Source of the DNA: Arthrobacter sp. OAP107
GTDB taxonomy: Bacteria > Actinomycetota > Actinomycetes > Actinomycetales > Micrococcaceae
DNA length: 64,000 nucleotides
Assembly (NCBI RefSeq): GCF_040546765.1
Contig: NZ_JBEPOK010000001.1
Span: forward strand, 558,001 to 622,000
Direction: 5' to 3'
A program made the translations under genes and the position numbers. A model generated the notes under the pieces. The model worked only from the letters and a program-made list of their open reading frames with translations, ran no database searches and had not been told where the DNA came from. Shown in pieces: positions 8,056-16,198 of the stretch; positions within the stretch are counted from its first letter, which is position 1, and every line of letters begins with the position of its first letter.

Positions 8056-8345
8056 GATCTTTCGGTACCGTTTCGCTCGGGTCAAGACGAACCGGCGGGC
8101 GCAGCGCAGGGGGACCCCGTGGCCGGGGCGGATAGCAGCGAGCAAGGTGCCGGATCGAACAACAATCCAACGGCCTTCTGCTAAACCGTACCGAGAAAAT
8201 ATACACCACAACCACTTGCGTCATGGTTGCCGTTACGGGCTCGGGCCCTAGGCTGGGGGAAAGGTGCCGGGCGGCGGAAGCCGCTGCGGCCATCGGAGTA
8301 CGGCCGCCCGGGCCAGGGCCGGCCAACCAACAGGAGGAGGCCGCG

Positions 8346-9218
8346 GTGAGGATTGCCGTAACGGGAGGCAGCGGAAAGCTTGGACGGAACGTTGTCCGCA
8401 GGCTTGTGGCGGACGGGCATTCGGTTCTCAACCTGGACCGGACAGGCAGCCGGAGCCCGGACTTCGCCACCGTGGACCTGAGGAATTACGGGCAGGTTGT
8501 GGACGTCATCCTGGGCCTCGATGACAGGCACCAGGGCTTCGACGCGGTCGTCCATCTGGGCGCCATCCCGGCTCCGGGCCTGGTGCCCGATGCCGCCACC
8601 TTTGAAAACAACATGCTGTCCACCTACAACGTGTTCCAGGCGGCCCGCAGGGCCGGCATCAAGAAAATCGTGTACGCCTCCAGTGAGACCGTGCTGGGAC
8701 TGCCGTTCGACGTCGACCCTCCCTACATCCCGGTGGACGAGGAGTATCCGGCCCGCCCGGAGAGCACTTATTCGCTGGTGAAGCATCTGGAGGAGCAGAT
8801 GGCCATCCAGCTGACGCGCTGGGACCCGGAGCTGAGCATCGTTGGCCTCCGGTTCTCCAACGTCATGGACCCGGAGGACTACGAGGAGTTTCCGTCCTTT
8901 GACGCGGACGCCGCCCTGCGCAAATGGAACCTCTGGGGCTACATCGACGCGCGCGACGGTGCCCAGGCGGTGGCACGCGCGCTGGAATACCGCACGCCGG
9001 GATTCGAGGCCTTCATCGTCGCCAATGAGGACACTGTCATGGGCCGCTCCAGTGCGAGCCTGGCGGAAGAGGTGTTCCCGCGGGTGAAGGTCACCAAGGA
9101 GCTGGGCGAGCACGAGACCCTGCTGTCCATCGACAAGGCCAAGCGCCTCCTTGGCTATGCACCCGAACATAGCTGGCGGACCTACCACTCCAACCGCAGG
9201 ACGCCCACGGAGGACTGA
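8346..9218 (+). CDS. NAD-dependent epimerase/dehydratase family protein
   Basis: 290 residues from the GTG at 8346, preceded by AGGAGGAGGCCGC. An extended SDR Rossmann fold: the nucleotide-binding GGSGKLG is at about residues 7-13, VDLRNYGQVVDVI and VHLGAIPAPG follow, and the active-site YSLVKHLEEQ gives the YxxxK pair after VYASSETVLG. The family includes UDP-sugar epimerases and uronate dehydrogenases; the specific substrate is not readable. Divergent from the GAF-ANTAR gene with 290 bases between them. Confidence 0.88.
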   Translation: MRIAVTGGSGKLGRNVVRRLVADGHSVLNLDRTGSRSPDFATVDLRNYGQVVDVILGLDDRHQGFDAVVHLGAIPAPGLVPDAATFENNMLSTYNVFQAARRAGIKKIVYASSETVLGLPFDVDPPYIPVDEEYPARPESTYSLVKHLEEQMAIQLTRWDPELSIVGLRFSNVMDPEDYEEFPSFDADAALRKWNLWGYIDARDGAQAVARALEYRTPGFEAFIVANEDTVMGRSSASLAEEVFPRVKVTKELGEHETLLSIDKAKRLLGYAPEHSWRTYHSNRRTPTED

Positions 9219-9234
9219 GCGCCCGCAGGACTGG

Positions 9235-9298
9235 GCGCGAACGGACACTTGAGGCCCCTGCTGTGAGGCTGAAAGGGGACTGAAGTGTTCGTTCGCGC
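9235..9298. terminator. Long inverted repeat between convergent genes
   Basis: A 24-base arm at 9235-9258 pairs with 9275-9298 with three mismatches around a 16-base loop. It contains the core GCGCGAAC...GTTCGCGC. It lies in the 221-base gap between two convergent genes, so it probably terminates both, and it belongs to a group of similar long-stem palindromes in this window. Confidence 0.65.
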
Positions 9299-9439
9299 TG
9301 TCCCGGGAAGCGGATGGTCAGGCGAGGGGCTGCAGGCTGGGCACGCCGTCGCCGATCCGGAAGGAAGGCTTGGTAGCGCGCTGAATCGCGAGTGAGCGGT
9401 AACGCCGCCCGGCGATGGCCGCTTGGCGATCTGGGGCCG

Positions 9440-9637
9440 CTACTTGGAGGGCTGGGGCACTTCGCAGGTTAGCTTGGGGTTGGCGCCCATGTAGTTCAGC
9501 GGTCCGGCCGCGATGGTGATGGCCACGGTTCCGGCCTCCGTGCAGGAGTCCGGGGAGCCGCTGAAGTAGCCCCGCTGAAATGCGGCGAACACGCCGACGA
9601 TGAGCCAGATGACCACAAGCGTTCCGATGATCCTCAC
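9440..9637 (-). CDS. Small single-pass membrane/secreted protein
   Basis: 65 residues from the GTG at 9637, preceded by CGGAGGCTGCC. One hydrophobic helix at about 2-20 (RIIGTLVVIWLIVGVFAAF), then an exported-looking segment with two cysteines (PDSC and KLTCEVPQ) and a strongly hydrophobic AGTVAITIAAGPLNYMG. No family name is known to me. Small proteins of this form are common next to actinobacterial membrane genes. Function unknown. Confidence 0.75.
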   Translation of the reverse strand: MRIIGTLVVIWLIVGVFAAFQRGYFSGSPDSCTEAGTVAITIAAGPLNYMGANPKLTCEVPQPSK

Positions 9638-9763
9638 GGCAGCCTCCGTAGCCCCGTTGCCACTTCAATGTGTGACTAATTATCCACCGCGCCTGTCATT
9701 CCTGACAGGGCTACCGGAACGGGTCTATCGGTTCTGCCGGGCGGCTCCGGGGCTCCAGCCGGG

Positions 9764-9988
9764 TCAGCTGGGTTCGGTGGTGTCCACCGGTGTTTCCTCC
9801 ACGTCCGGTGTGTCCTCCGCCGTGGCAATCTGGCTGTCGCTGGGGGTTTTGGCTCCCGTGCTGTCCGTGCCCTCTTCCGGCTCGAACGTGTTCGGCTCGC
9901 CCGCTCCCACCGCGACGCCGGCGCCGTCGTCGGGGACGCCGTCGCCCTGGGTTTGCGGTGAATCCTGGCCGGTTCCTTCAGTGCTCAT
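9764..9988 (-). CDS. Small acidic, disordered protein
   Basis: 74 residues, rich in Asp, Glu, Thr, Gly and Pro, without hydrophobic residues in clusters. The ATG at 9988 follows CAGGAGTCAAC, a good ribosome site, which is the main reason to accept it. Composition resembles the 81-residue protein at 3285-3530, and both probably belong to a loose class of acidic stress-associated proteins. No function is proposed. Confidence 0.6.
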   Translation of the reverse strand: MSTEGTGQDSPQTQGDGVPDDGAGVAVGAGEPNTFEPEEGTDSTGAKTPSDSQIATAEDTPDVEETPVDTTEPS

Positions 9989-10129
9989 GTTGACTCCTGA
10001 GACCTTGTGGGGCTGGAAGTTTCACCGTAACAGCGCGGGAGGGCATCCGTAAGGGGGCTTAGGATTTTCTGCCACCGGGGATAACCTTCACTTCTAGACA
10101 GTTTCCTCAGCGCACAGGCGGTCTTTCAG

Positions 10130-10906
10130 GTGGTAGAAGAATCAGCGGACAAGCATGGCCGGTGGCGGGTTTTCCATGACAAGTTCGTGGTCGAGGAACG
10201 TTATATGGACCCTGGGGCCAGGAAGGGCCTCTACGTGACGGCGACCGTCCTCGCCGTGGTGGGGGCAACCGTCTTTTTCTTTGCTCTCTCAGGTGTTCAG
10301 GACCATGACGGGCTGGCCAGCGCCGATGAGGCGTCATGGAGGTGGCTCCTGACTACGCGCACGCAGCTGCTGACCGTGGTGATGATTGTCCTGGCCGTCA
10401 TCTTCGGGCCCGTGGCGCTGCCCATCATCGTCCTCATTGTCACGGTGGCTTGGGGCATTCTGGCGAAGCATGCCTGGCGGCCGATTCTGCTGGCGGCGGC
10501 AATGCTGACCGGTGTGGGGCTGGCGCAGCTCATCGGCAGGTCGGTAGACCGGCAGCGCCCTCCGGTGGACCAGATGCTGTTTGGTGCAGACCACACCTTT
10601 TCCTTTCCGTCGGGGCACGTTCTGGGGGCCTCGGACTTCCTGCTGATAACGGCGTTCCTGGTCTTTTCACGCCTCCGGAAACCAAAGACAACGGTGGTTG
10701 GCTTTGTCTGCGCCATCATCGGTGTGATCCTGGCGTCCGTCAGCCGGCTGTACCTCGGCTACCACTGGGTGAGCGACGCCGTGGCCTCCGTTGCGCTCTC
10801 CCTGGTGGTGCTCGGCGCCGTGATTGCCGTGGACACCTGGCGCACCGCCCGCGTGCCCGGCGAGCGGGTTACCGGTGAGCTGTCCAAAGCAGATACCCCG
10901 GACTGA
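10130..10906 (+). CDS. PAP2-family membrane phosphatase
   Basis: 258 residues with a GTG start at 10130 (weak ribosome site; the ATG at 10205 is an alternative). The acid-phosphatase/PAP2 signature is complete: the first block RSVDRQRP ends with Arg143-Pro144, the second is PSGH at 160-163, and the third is SRLYLGYHWVSD with His212 and Asp216. Hydrophobic segments indicate about five to six transmembrane helices. Relatives dephosphorylate phosphatidate, undecaprenyl pyrophosphate or glycolipids at the outer membrane face. It ends 4 bases before the MmcQ/YjbR gene, so the two are an operon. Confidence 0.9.
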   Translation: MVEESADKHGRWRVFHDKFVVEERYMDPGARKGLYVTATVLAVVGATVFFFALSGVQDHDGLASADEASWRWLLTTRTQLLTVVMIVLAVIFGPVALPIIVLIVTVAWGILAKHAWRPILLAAAMLTGVGLAQLIGRSVDRQRPPVDQMLFGADHTFSFPSGHVLGASDFLLITAFLVFSRLRKPKTTVVGFVCAIIGVILASVSRLYLGYHWVSDAVASVALSLVVLGAVIAVDTWRTARVPGERVTGELSKADTPD

Positions 10907-10910
10907 GGCC

Positions 10911-11216
10911 ATGGCCAACGAAGCAGATGTCCGCAGGATCTGCCTTGCCCTGCCAGGCGTGACCGAGCGCCCCAGCTGGAACCAGCCCGCCTGGTTTGCC
11001 AAGACCCTGATGGCGCGCATCTGGGAAACGGGCGTGCTCACGGTCAAGACCGCGGAGCGCGAGGCTTTGGCCGGCACGGATCCGGAGACGTACTTCTGGA
11101 CGCCTCACCATGAGCGGTCGCCGCAGCTGGTCCTCGTCCGGCTTTCAAGGATCGACGGCGACCAGCTCGCCGAACTGCTTGAAGACTCCTTCCTGCTTGC
11201 CGGCGGCAGGCTGTAG
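10911..11216 (+). CDS. MmcQ/YjbR family protein
   Basis: 101 residues with the family's start DVRRICLALPGVTERPSW and the segment YFWTPHHERSPQLVLVRLSRID. The fold is CyaY-like; a DNA-binding role has been suggested for some members but is not established for this one. The ATG at 10911 follows GACTGAGGCC directly after the stop of the PAP2 gene, so it is translated from the same message. Length is normal. Confidence 0.85.
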   Translation: MANEADVRRICLALPGVTERPSWNQPAWFAKTLMARIWETGVLTVKTAEREALAGTDPETYFWTPHHERSPQLVLVRLSRIDGDQLAELLEDSFLLAGGRL

Positions 11217-11361
11217 TCCTTAGGTTCCGGCGCTTCCAAGTCTCGGCGTCGGGATCGGTGCCTGGGCTGTGGGACGGCCCCGTGGGCCCTTGCCATATGC
11301 TTCCCCGTCCAGATTTCCTCGATTTTCCTCTTGCCCAGGTTATTCACTGCTGCTATAAAAA

Positions 11362-11383
11362 ATCTATATCCAACACCATAGAT
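11362..11383. promoter_or_regulatory. AT-rich inverted repeat upstream of hsp20
   Basis: ATCTAT (11362-11367) is inverted as ATAGAT (11378-11383) with a 10-base spacer, in an AT-rich patch unlike the surrounding DNA and about 50-70 bases before the hsp20 start. It is a reasonable operator or promoter candidate for that gene. It does not match HAIR or CIRCE. Confidence 0.4.
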
Positions 11384-11434
11384 ATCAGGTGGTGGGTAGC
11401 CATAAAACCTACATGCTGAAGGGAGTGGGAAGTG

Positions 11435-11857
11435 ATGCTAATCCGTACTGACCCGTTCCGTGAGCTGGACCGGCTCACCCAGCAGGTCTTCGGAACAGCA
11501 GCCCGTCCGGCGGCCATGCCGATGGATGCGTGGCAGGAAGACGGGGAGTTTGTGGTGGCCTTCGACCTGCCCGGGATCTCGCCCGACGACGTGGATCTGA
11601 ACGTTGAGAGGAACGTCCTCACTGTCCGGGCGGAGCGCCGGGACGCCACCCAGCCCAACGTCGAGCTGGTGGCTTCCGAGCGGCCCCGCGGCGTCTTCAG
11701 CCGCCAGCTCATTCTCGGCGACACCCTGGACGCGGACAAGATCAAGGCCAACTACGACCTTGGTGTACTGACACTGCGGATCCCCGTTGCCGAGCAGGCG
11801 AAGCCGCGCAAGATCGAGATCGAAAGCAAGGGCCAGCTGCATCAGATCGAGACGTAG
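11435..11857 (+). CDS. Hsp20/alpha-crystallin small heat-shock protein (Hsp18-like)
   Basis: 140 residues starting MLIRTDPFRELDRLTQQV, the N-terminus typical of the mycobacterial Hsp18/Acr class. The alpha-crystallin domain runs from about 30 to 125, ending with LGVLTLRIPVAE and a short basic tail. A GTG directly before the ATG at 11435 is also in frame; the ATG fits the family start. The AT-rich inverted repeat about 60 bases upstream is a likely control site. It is not in an operon: the next gene begins 237 bases downstream. Confidence 0.93.
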   Translation: MLIRTDPFRELDRLTQQVFGTAARPAAMPMDAWQEDGEFVVAFDLPGISPDDVDLNVERNVLTVRAERRDATQPNVELVASERPRGVFSRQLILGDTLDADKIKANYDLGVLTLRIPVAEQAKPRKIEIESKGQLHQIET

Positions 11858-12094
11858 CCGGCCGCCGCGCTGACAGGGACGGTCTGCGGGTCCCAGCCAA
11901 ATTTCCCCAGGCCGTCCCCGCCGCGGCAATCAGGAACGCAACTGCAACAGGCTTCAGCGATGACCAGCCCCTCACCCAACTACTATGCGGTGCGGCAGGT
12001 TCCGCGAGGTTCTTCCCTGCGCGTCACCCCTGTCCGGCGGGAGACCGGACCTTGGGCCTGAAACCGATCCGAATCTCAGAGGAGAACCACCGCC

Positions 12095-12484
12095 ATGAGT
12101 GATTGGCGCCGCTGCGACTCCCACCTGATCCCGGCGTTCCACGAGCGCTTCGAGCAACGCTGGGGCAAAGGCGCAGCGCCGTTCCTGGATCCCGAGGCCC
12201 ACGAGGAGCCGCTGCCCCGCGCGCAGTGGATCAATCCCACAACCGGTGCTGCCCTGGCCGTCGTTCCCATCTGGTCGGACGACGACCGCCAGCACCGCAC
12301 CTTTGGAGTCTTTTACCTGCCTCCCGCCGGGGACATCTGGGTGCTTCGCCCGGGCGTGACCGGTTTCCTCGAGCCCGGCGAGAACGGGTCCGCCAACCTT
12401 GTGGCTTTGCGCAACGACGCCTTCCGCAAAGCCGTAACCCACGCCAACGAATTCCTCTTCGGCCCGCCGCCGCTGGTGGACTAA
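12095..12484 (+). CDS. Conserved-looking hypothetical protein
   Basis: 129 residues, soluble, with many aromatic residues (WRRCDSHLIPAFHERFEQRW; VVPIWSDDDRQHRTFGVFYLP). No known domain was recognised. The ATG at 12095 follows CAGAGGAGAACCACCGCC. Its TAA stop shares bases with the TAG stop of the AAA+ gene on the opposite strand, so the two genes overlap tail to tail by 4 bases. Codon use is normal for the window. Confidence 0.75.
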   Translation: MSDWRRCDSHLIPAFHERFEQRWGKGAAPFLDPEAHEEPLPRAQWINPTTGAALAVVPIWSDDDRQHRTFGVFYLPPAGDIWVLRPGVTGFLEPGENGSANLVALRNDAFRKAVTHANEFLFGPPPLVD

Positions 12485-13980
12485 CCCGGACCGGCGAAGC
12501 CGACGCTGCCAAAGTCGGGCCCGGGGAAGAAGCCTGGCCCGGGGAAGCCGTGGCCACCGACGCCGCCGTGGCCGCCGGAACCGCCCTGGCCCTCCCCGCC
12601 GATGGCGGGGCCGCTGCCCAGCAAACTTCTGGTGAGGGTCTCGCCGTCGGCCATCAGCTCCTCCACAGCCTCGAGCAGGTGGCTGTCCGCTACCGGCCAG
12701 CCGCCCAGGGCGGCACGCACGACTGCACGGCGGACCAGTTCACGCGCGAATGAGGCCGTGGTCCCTTCGGTGCGGGCCGCCGCGTCCCGGACGGCGTCCG
12801 GGCCGAACGGAATGCCGCGGGCGTACAGCGTCACCAGTCCGATGCGTTCTTCCAGGGCAGGCAGTGGAATATCCACGGCCAGGTCAACGCGGCCGGGGCG
12901 CTGGGCGAGGGCCCGCTCCAGCATGTCCACGCGGTTGGTGGTGAGAACGAACGCGACGTCGGCGTCGTGGTCCAGGCCGTCCATGGCGTCGAGCACCTCG
13001 AACAGCAGCGGCTGTGGCCCGTGCCCGAAGCTCCGGTCCTCGGCGATCAGGTCGCAGTCCTCAAGCACGACGATGGACGGCTGCAGCGCCCGGGCCATGG
13101 CGGCCGCCTCGGAAATCCTGGCCAGGGACCCGCCGGACAGCAGGACCGCCGTGATGCCGGCGCTCTGGCTCAGCAGGTAGCGCACGGTGTGGGTCTTGCC
13201 CGTGCCGGGCTGGCCGTACAGCAGGATGCCCCGCTTGAGGTGCTGGCCGTACTCCTTCAGCGACTCCCGGTGCTCGGCGATGCCCAGGGCATGATCGGCC
13301 ACCTTCTGGAGCAGCCCCTGCGGCAGGATGACATCAGTGGCGGTGAGTTCCGGCCGCGGGTGGAACGTCACGCCGCCGCTGCTGGGCCCGTACTCGCCCA
13401 TGACCAGTGAAATGACCTGGCCTTTCAGGATGCTGCCGCGCTGCATCCGCCTGCCGAACTCGGCCAGGAAGTCCGCCGCATTTTTCGCATCCGCAGCCAG
13501 GACCTCCAGGCAGGCCGTTTGCCGGCCGTAGCGCGGCGCCGCGTCACGCTGCAGGACGGCAACGGGGCTGCCCGCGTGCCGGAACAGCCACAGGCCCAGG
13601 GCCACGGCCTGCCGCTGTTCGTCCGGCCCCACCGCGAGGTTGATGTAATCGGGCTGGGACAACGGGAACTGCGGGAAAAACTGCGACTGCTGCAGCATGT
13701 CGCTCAGTGACTGGTGGTGGCGTTGGTCACCGCCGCCGATGCCCACCAGCCGGAACTCCGGATCCTCGCCGGCGAGTTCGGCCATCAGGATGTCTGCGTC
13801 CACGAACCGGTGCGCCGGGACCTCTTCCACCACCACCGCGAGTGACTCGGCCGGCACCGCCAAATGCTCGGTGATGGTTGTCAGCAGCTGTGTGCCGGCC
13901 TTAACGCGGTGCTGGCCGGACTGCGCGATTTCCACGAGCCGCGCGAAATCGTCGATGAACTTCCCCAATTTTTCATCCAT
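12481..13980 (-). CDS. AAA+ ATPase with glycine-rich C-terminal tail
   Basis: 499 residues from the ATG at 13980. The AAA module occupies about 225-440: Walker A GQPGTGKT (256-263), Walker B VVLEDCD (304-310), sensor TTNR (347-350) and RPGR (361-364). The N-terminal 210 residues are not recognised and may be the substrate- or partner-binding part. The last 35 residues are a Gly/Pro/Phe low-complexity tail. The single AAA module and the LLYGQPGTGKT motif resemble the spastin/FtsH/ATAD type. A proteasome-linked role cannot be claimed: no Mpa/ARC coiled coil or GQYL-type C-terminus is present. It is in an isolated position. Confidence 0.85.
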   Translation of the reverse strand: MDEKLGKFIDDFARLVEIAQSGQHRVKAGTQLLTTITEHLAVPAESLAVVVEEVPAHRFVDADILMAELAGEDPEFRLVGIGGGDQRHHQSLSDMLQQSQFFPQFPLSQPDYINLAVGPDEQRQAVALGLWLFRHAGSPVAVLQRDAAPRYGRQTACLEVLAADAKNAADFLAEFGRRMQRGSILKGQVISLVMGEYGPSSGGVTFHPRPELTATDVILPQGLLQKVADHALGIAEHRESLKEYGQHLKRGILLYGQPGTGKTHTVRYLLSQSAGITAVLLSGGSLARISEAAAMARALQPSIVVLEDCDLIAEDRSFGHGPQPLLFEVLDAMDGLDHDADVAFVLTTNRVDMLERALAQRPGRVDLAVDIPLPALEERIGLVTLYARGIPFGPDAVRDAAARTEGTTASFARELVRRAVVRAALGGWPVADSHLLEAVEELMADGETLTRSLLGSGPAIGGEGQGGSGGHGGVGGHGFPGPGFFPGPDFGSVGFAGPG

Positions 13981-14131
13981 GCCGCAGACCCTACCAGCGG
14001 CGGTCAAGGTCCCCTCGTCAGCGGCCCCGGCCTGTGCCATTCTGGGAGGTACGCCGTCCGGAGGCACCGCAGCCTGGACGGCCGCAGTCCCCAGGGCTGC
14101 CGAAGGACCGCAGCCGTCGAAGGAGAAGGCC

Positions 14132-14539
14132 ATGTTTGCGCCCAAGGGTTCGTTTTCCAGCTTCAGCGTTGACGACGTGGCCCGCGCCAGGGAGTTCTAC
14201 GGGCAGACGCTGGGCCTGTCCGTGTCCGACGGCGCGATGGGCACGCTGGAGCTGTCCATGCCCGAGGGCCACACGATTTTTGTCTACCCCAAGGACAACC
14301 ACGAGCCGGCCACCTTCACTGTCCTGAACCTGGTGGTGGACGACGTCGAGGCAGCCGTTGATGAGCTCAACGCGGCAGGCGTGCAGACCAAGATCTACGA
14401 CGATCCCAACCTGCCCACGGACGAAAAAGGAATTGCCCGGGGAATGGGCCCGGACATCGCCTGGTTCAAGGACCCGGCAGGCAACGTGATTTCCGTGATT
14501 AATCCGGGGAGCGCCAATCCGGACACTGGCGCGCCCTGA
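14132..14539 (+). CDS. VOC family protein (glyoxalase/bleomycin-resistance fold)
   Basis: 135 residues from the ATG at 14132, after GAAGGAGAAGGCC. One full vicinal-oxygen-chelate unit: SFSVDDVARAREFYGQTLGL at the start, VLNLVVDDVEAAVDELNAAGV in the middle, and IAWFKDPAGNVISVIN at the end. The pattern is that of uncharacterised PhnB/YaeR-like relatives rather than glyoxalase I. Metal ligands cannot be fixed with certainty. It is divergent from the AAA+ gene and may be the first gene before the beta-glucosidase. Confidence 0.88.
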   Translation: MFAPKGSFSSFSVDDVARAREFYGQTLGLSVSDGAMGTLELSMPEGHTIFVYPKDNHEPATFTVLNLVVDDVEAAVDELNAAGVQTKIYDDPNLPTDEKGIARGMGPDIAWFKDPAGNVISVINPGSANPDTGAP

Positions 14540-14604
14540 GCGGTAGAATCCGGCAATCTGAAGTTTCGGCCCACCGCCTTTCACAACGTCACAGAGGTCC
14601 AGCG

Positions 14605-16173
14605 ATGCATACTTCCGCCAAAGAACTCGCCGCCATGCTCCCGACGGGATTCACCCTGGGAGTCGCCACGGCAGCTTTCCAGATTGAAGGGGCGCTCGAC
14701 GAGGACGGCCGGGGACCGGCCGGCTGGGACGTCTTTGCCGCCAAACCCGGGGCGATAGTTGACGGCCACAGTCCCGCCGTCGCATGCGACCATTACCACC
14801 GCATGCCCCAGGACGTGGCCCTGATGAAGGAACTGGGCATCGATTCCTACCGGTTCTCCCTGGCGTGGCCGCGGATTCAGCCGGACGGCCGCGGAGCGGT
14901 GAACCGGGCCGGCCTGGATTTCTACGACCGGCTGCTGGATGAGCTGCTGGCCAACGGAATTTCCCCGATGGTCACGCTCTACCACTGGGACACGCCGCTG
15001 GCCCTCGATGAGGACGGCGGATGGCTCAACCGGGACACCGCCTACCGGCTGGGGGATTTCGCCGCCATCGCCGCGGCCGCGTACGGGGACCGGGTGGCGC
15101 GCTGGGTGACCATCAACGAACCCGCCACCGTGACCACCAACGGCTACGCCCTGGGCCTGCACTCCCCGGGGAAGGCGGACTTCGCCAACGGCCTGCCTAC
15201 CGTGCACCACCAGTTGCTGGGCCACGGGCTGGCGCTGCAGGCGCTGCGGGCCGCGAAGGTGCCCGGCGAAATCGGGATGACCAATGTGTACTCACCCGTT
15301 GTCCCCAACTCCGGCAACCCCCTCGACTGGATCAGCGCCGGAGCTATGGACGTGGCACAGAACCGGCTCTACGCGGACCCGGTGCTCACGGGAAAGTACC
15401 CCGACCTGATCCGTGCGGCGAAGTTCTTCTCGTCCTTTGATCACCCCGACGAGGACATGGCCATCATTTCCCAGCCCCTGGATTTCTATGGCATGAACTA
15501 CTACATGCCCACCAGGGTGGCGGCCGGCGGCGGTGACAGCCCCGTGCCGGCGGCCATGGCGGAGGCGATGGGGGATGACCTCAAGGACGCCACACCCGGT
15601 GCCCCACTTCACATTGAGCCGTGGCCTGACACCGAAACGACTGCCTACGGGTGGCCCGTTAAACCCGAATACATGGCCGTGGCGCTCAAGGAAATGGCTG
15701 AGCGTTACCCGAACCTTCCGCCGGTGATCATCACGGAGGGCGGGGCCAGCTTCGAGGACATTATGGTCCGCGACAAGTCCACCAACCGGACCTTCATCCC
15801 CGACGAGCGGCGGCTCCGCTACCTCTCCGACCACTTGGGTACCGCCCTCCGCGCCACAGCCCCGGGCGGCGCAGCCGAACGGATCGACCTGCGCGGCTAC
15901 TACGTGTGGTCGCTGATGGACAACTTCGAATGGTCCGGCGGCTACAAGCAGCCGTTCGGCCTGGTGCACGTGAATTACGAGACGCTGGAGCGCACGCCGA
16001 AGGCCTCGTTCTACTGGCTCCAGGAACTCTTGGAGGAACGGAAGCTGGCAGCCTCGGCGGATGCCGCTGTCGCCGCTGCGGCAGCAGGGCCGGACAGCGC
16101 TGTGACGGGCGGAATGCTGACAGACGCTGGGATGTCCGACGGCGGCACCGCCGACGCCGGGCCGGTCACCTGA
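14605..16173 (+). CDS. Glycoside hydrolase family 1 beta-glucosidase
   Basis: 522 residues, about 50 longer than most GH1 enzymes because of an Ala/Gly/Asp-rich tail after residue 475. N-terminal GVATAAFQIEGA (19-30) is the GH1 signature. The acid/base Glu172 lies in WVTINEP, and the nucleophile is read as Glu378 in IITEGGASFED. The usual motif is TENG; here Asn is replaced by Gly. The aglycone-pocket motif DNFEWSGGY is present near 435. It hydrolyses beta-glucosides or galactosides in the cytosol (no signal peptide). No transporter is adjacent. Confidence 0.93.
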   Translation: MHTSAKELAAMLPTGFTLGVATAAFQIEGALDEDGRGPAGWDVFAAKPGAIVDGHSPAVACDHYHRMPQDVALMKELGIDSYRFSLAWPRIQPDGRGAVNRAGLDFYDRLLDELLANGISPMVTLYHWDTPLALDEDGGWLNRDTAYRLGDFAAIAAAAYGDRVARWVTINEPATVTTNGYALGLHSPGKADFANGLPTVHHQLLGHGLALQALRAAKVPGEIGMTNVYSPVVPNSGNPLDWISAGAMDVAQNRLYADPVLTGKYPDLIRAAKFFSSFDHPDEDMAIISQPLDFYGMNYYMPTRVAAGGGDSPVPAAMAEAMGDDLKDATPGAPLHIEPWPDTETTAYGWPVKPEYMAVALKEMAERYPNLPPVIITEGGASFEDIMVRDKSTNRTFIPDERRLRYLSDHLGTALRATAPGGAAERIDLRGYYVWSLMDNFEWSGGYKQPFGLVHVNYETLERTPKASFYWLQELLEERKLAASADAAVAAAAAGPDSAVTGGMLTDAGMSDGGTADAGPVT

Positions 16174-16198
16174 GAAGTCCGGTCACCCGTTCGAGCAG

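Noticed and set aside
9235..9298. Phage attachment site or IS end
   Set aside because: No integrase, transposase or target duplication is near; it lies between convergent genes as a terminator would.
12481..13980. Proteasomal ATPase Mpa/ARC
   Set aside because: No N-terminal coiled coil, no OB domains and no C-terminal GQYL-type motif; no proteasome or Pup genes nearby.
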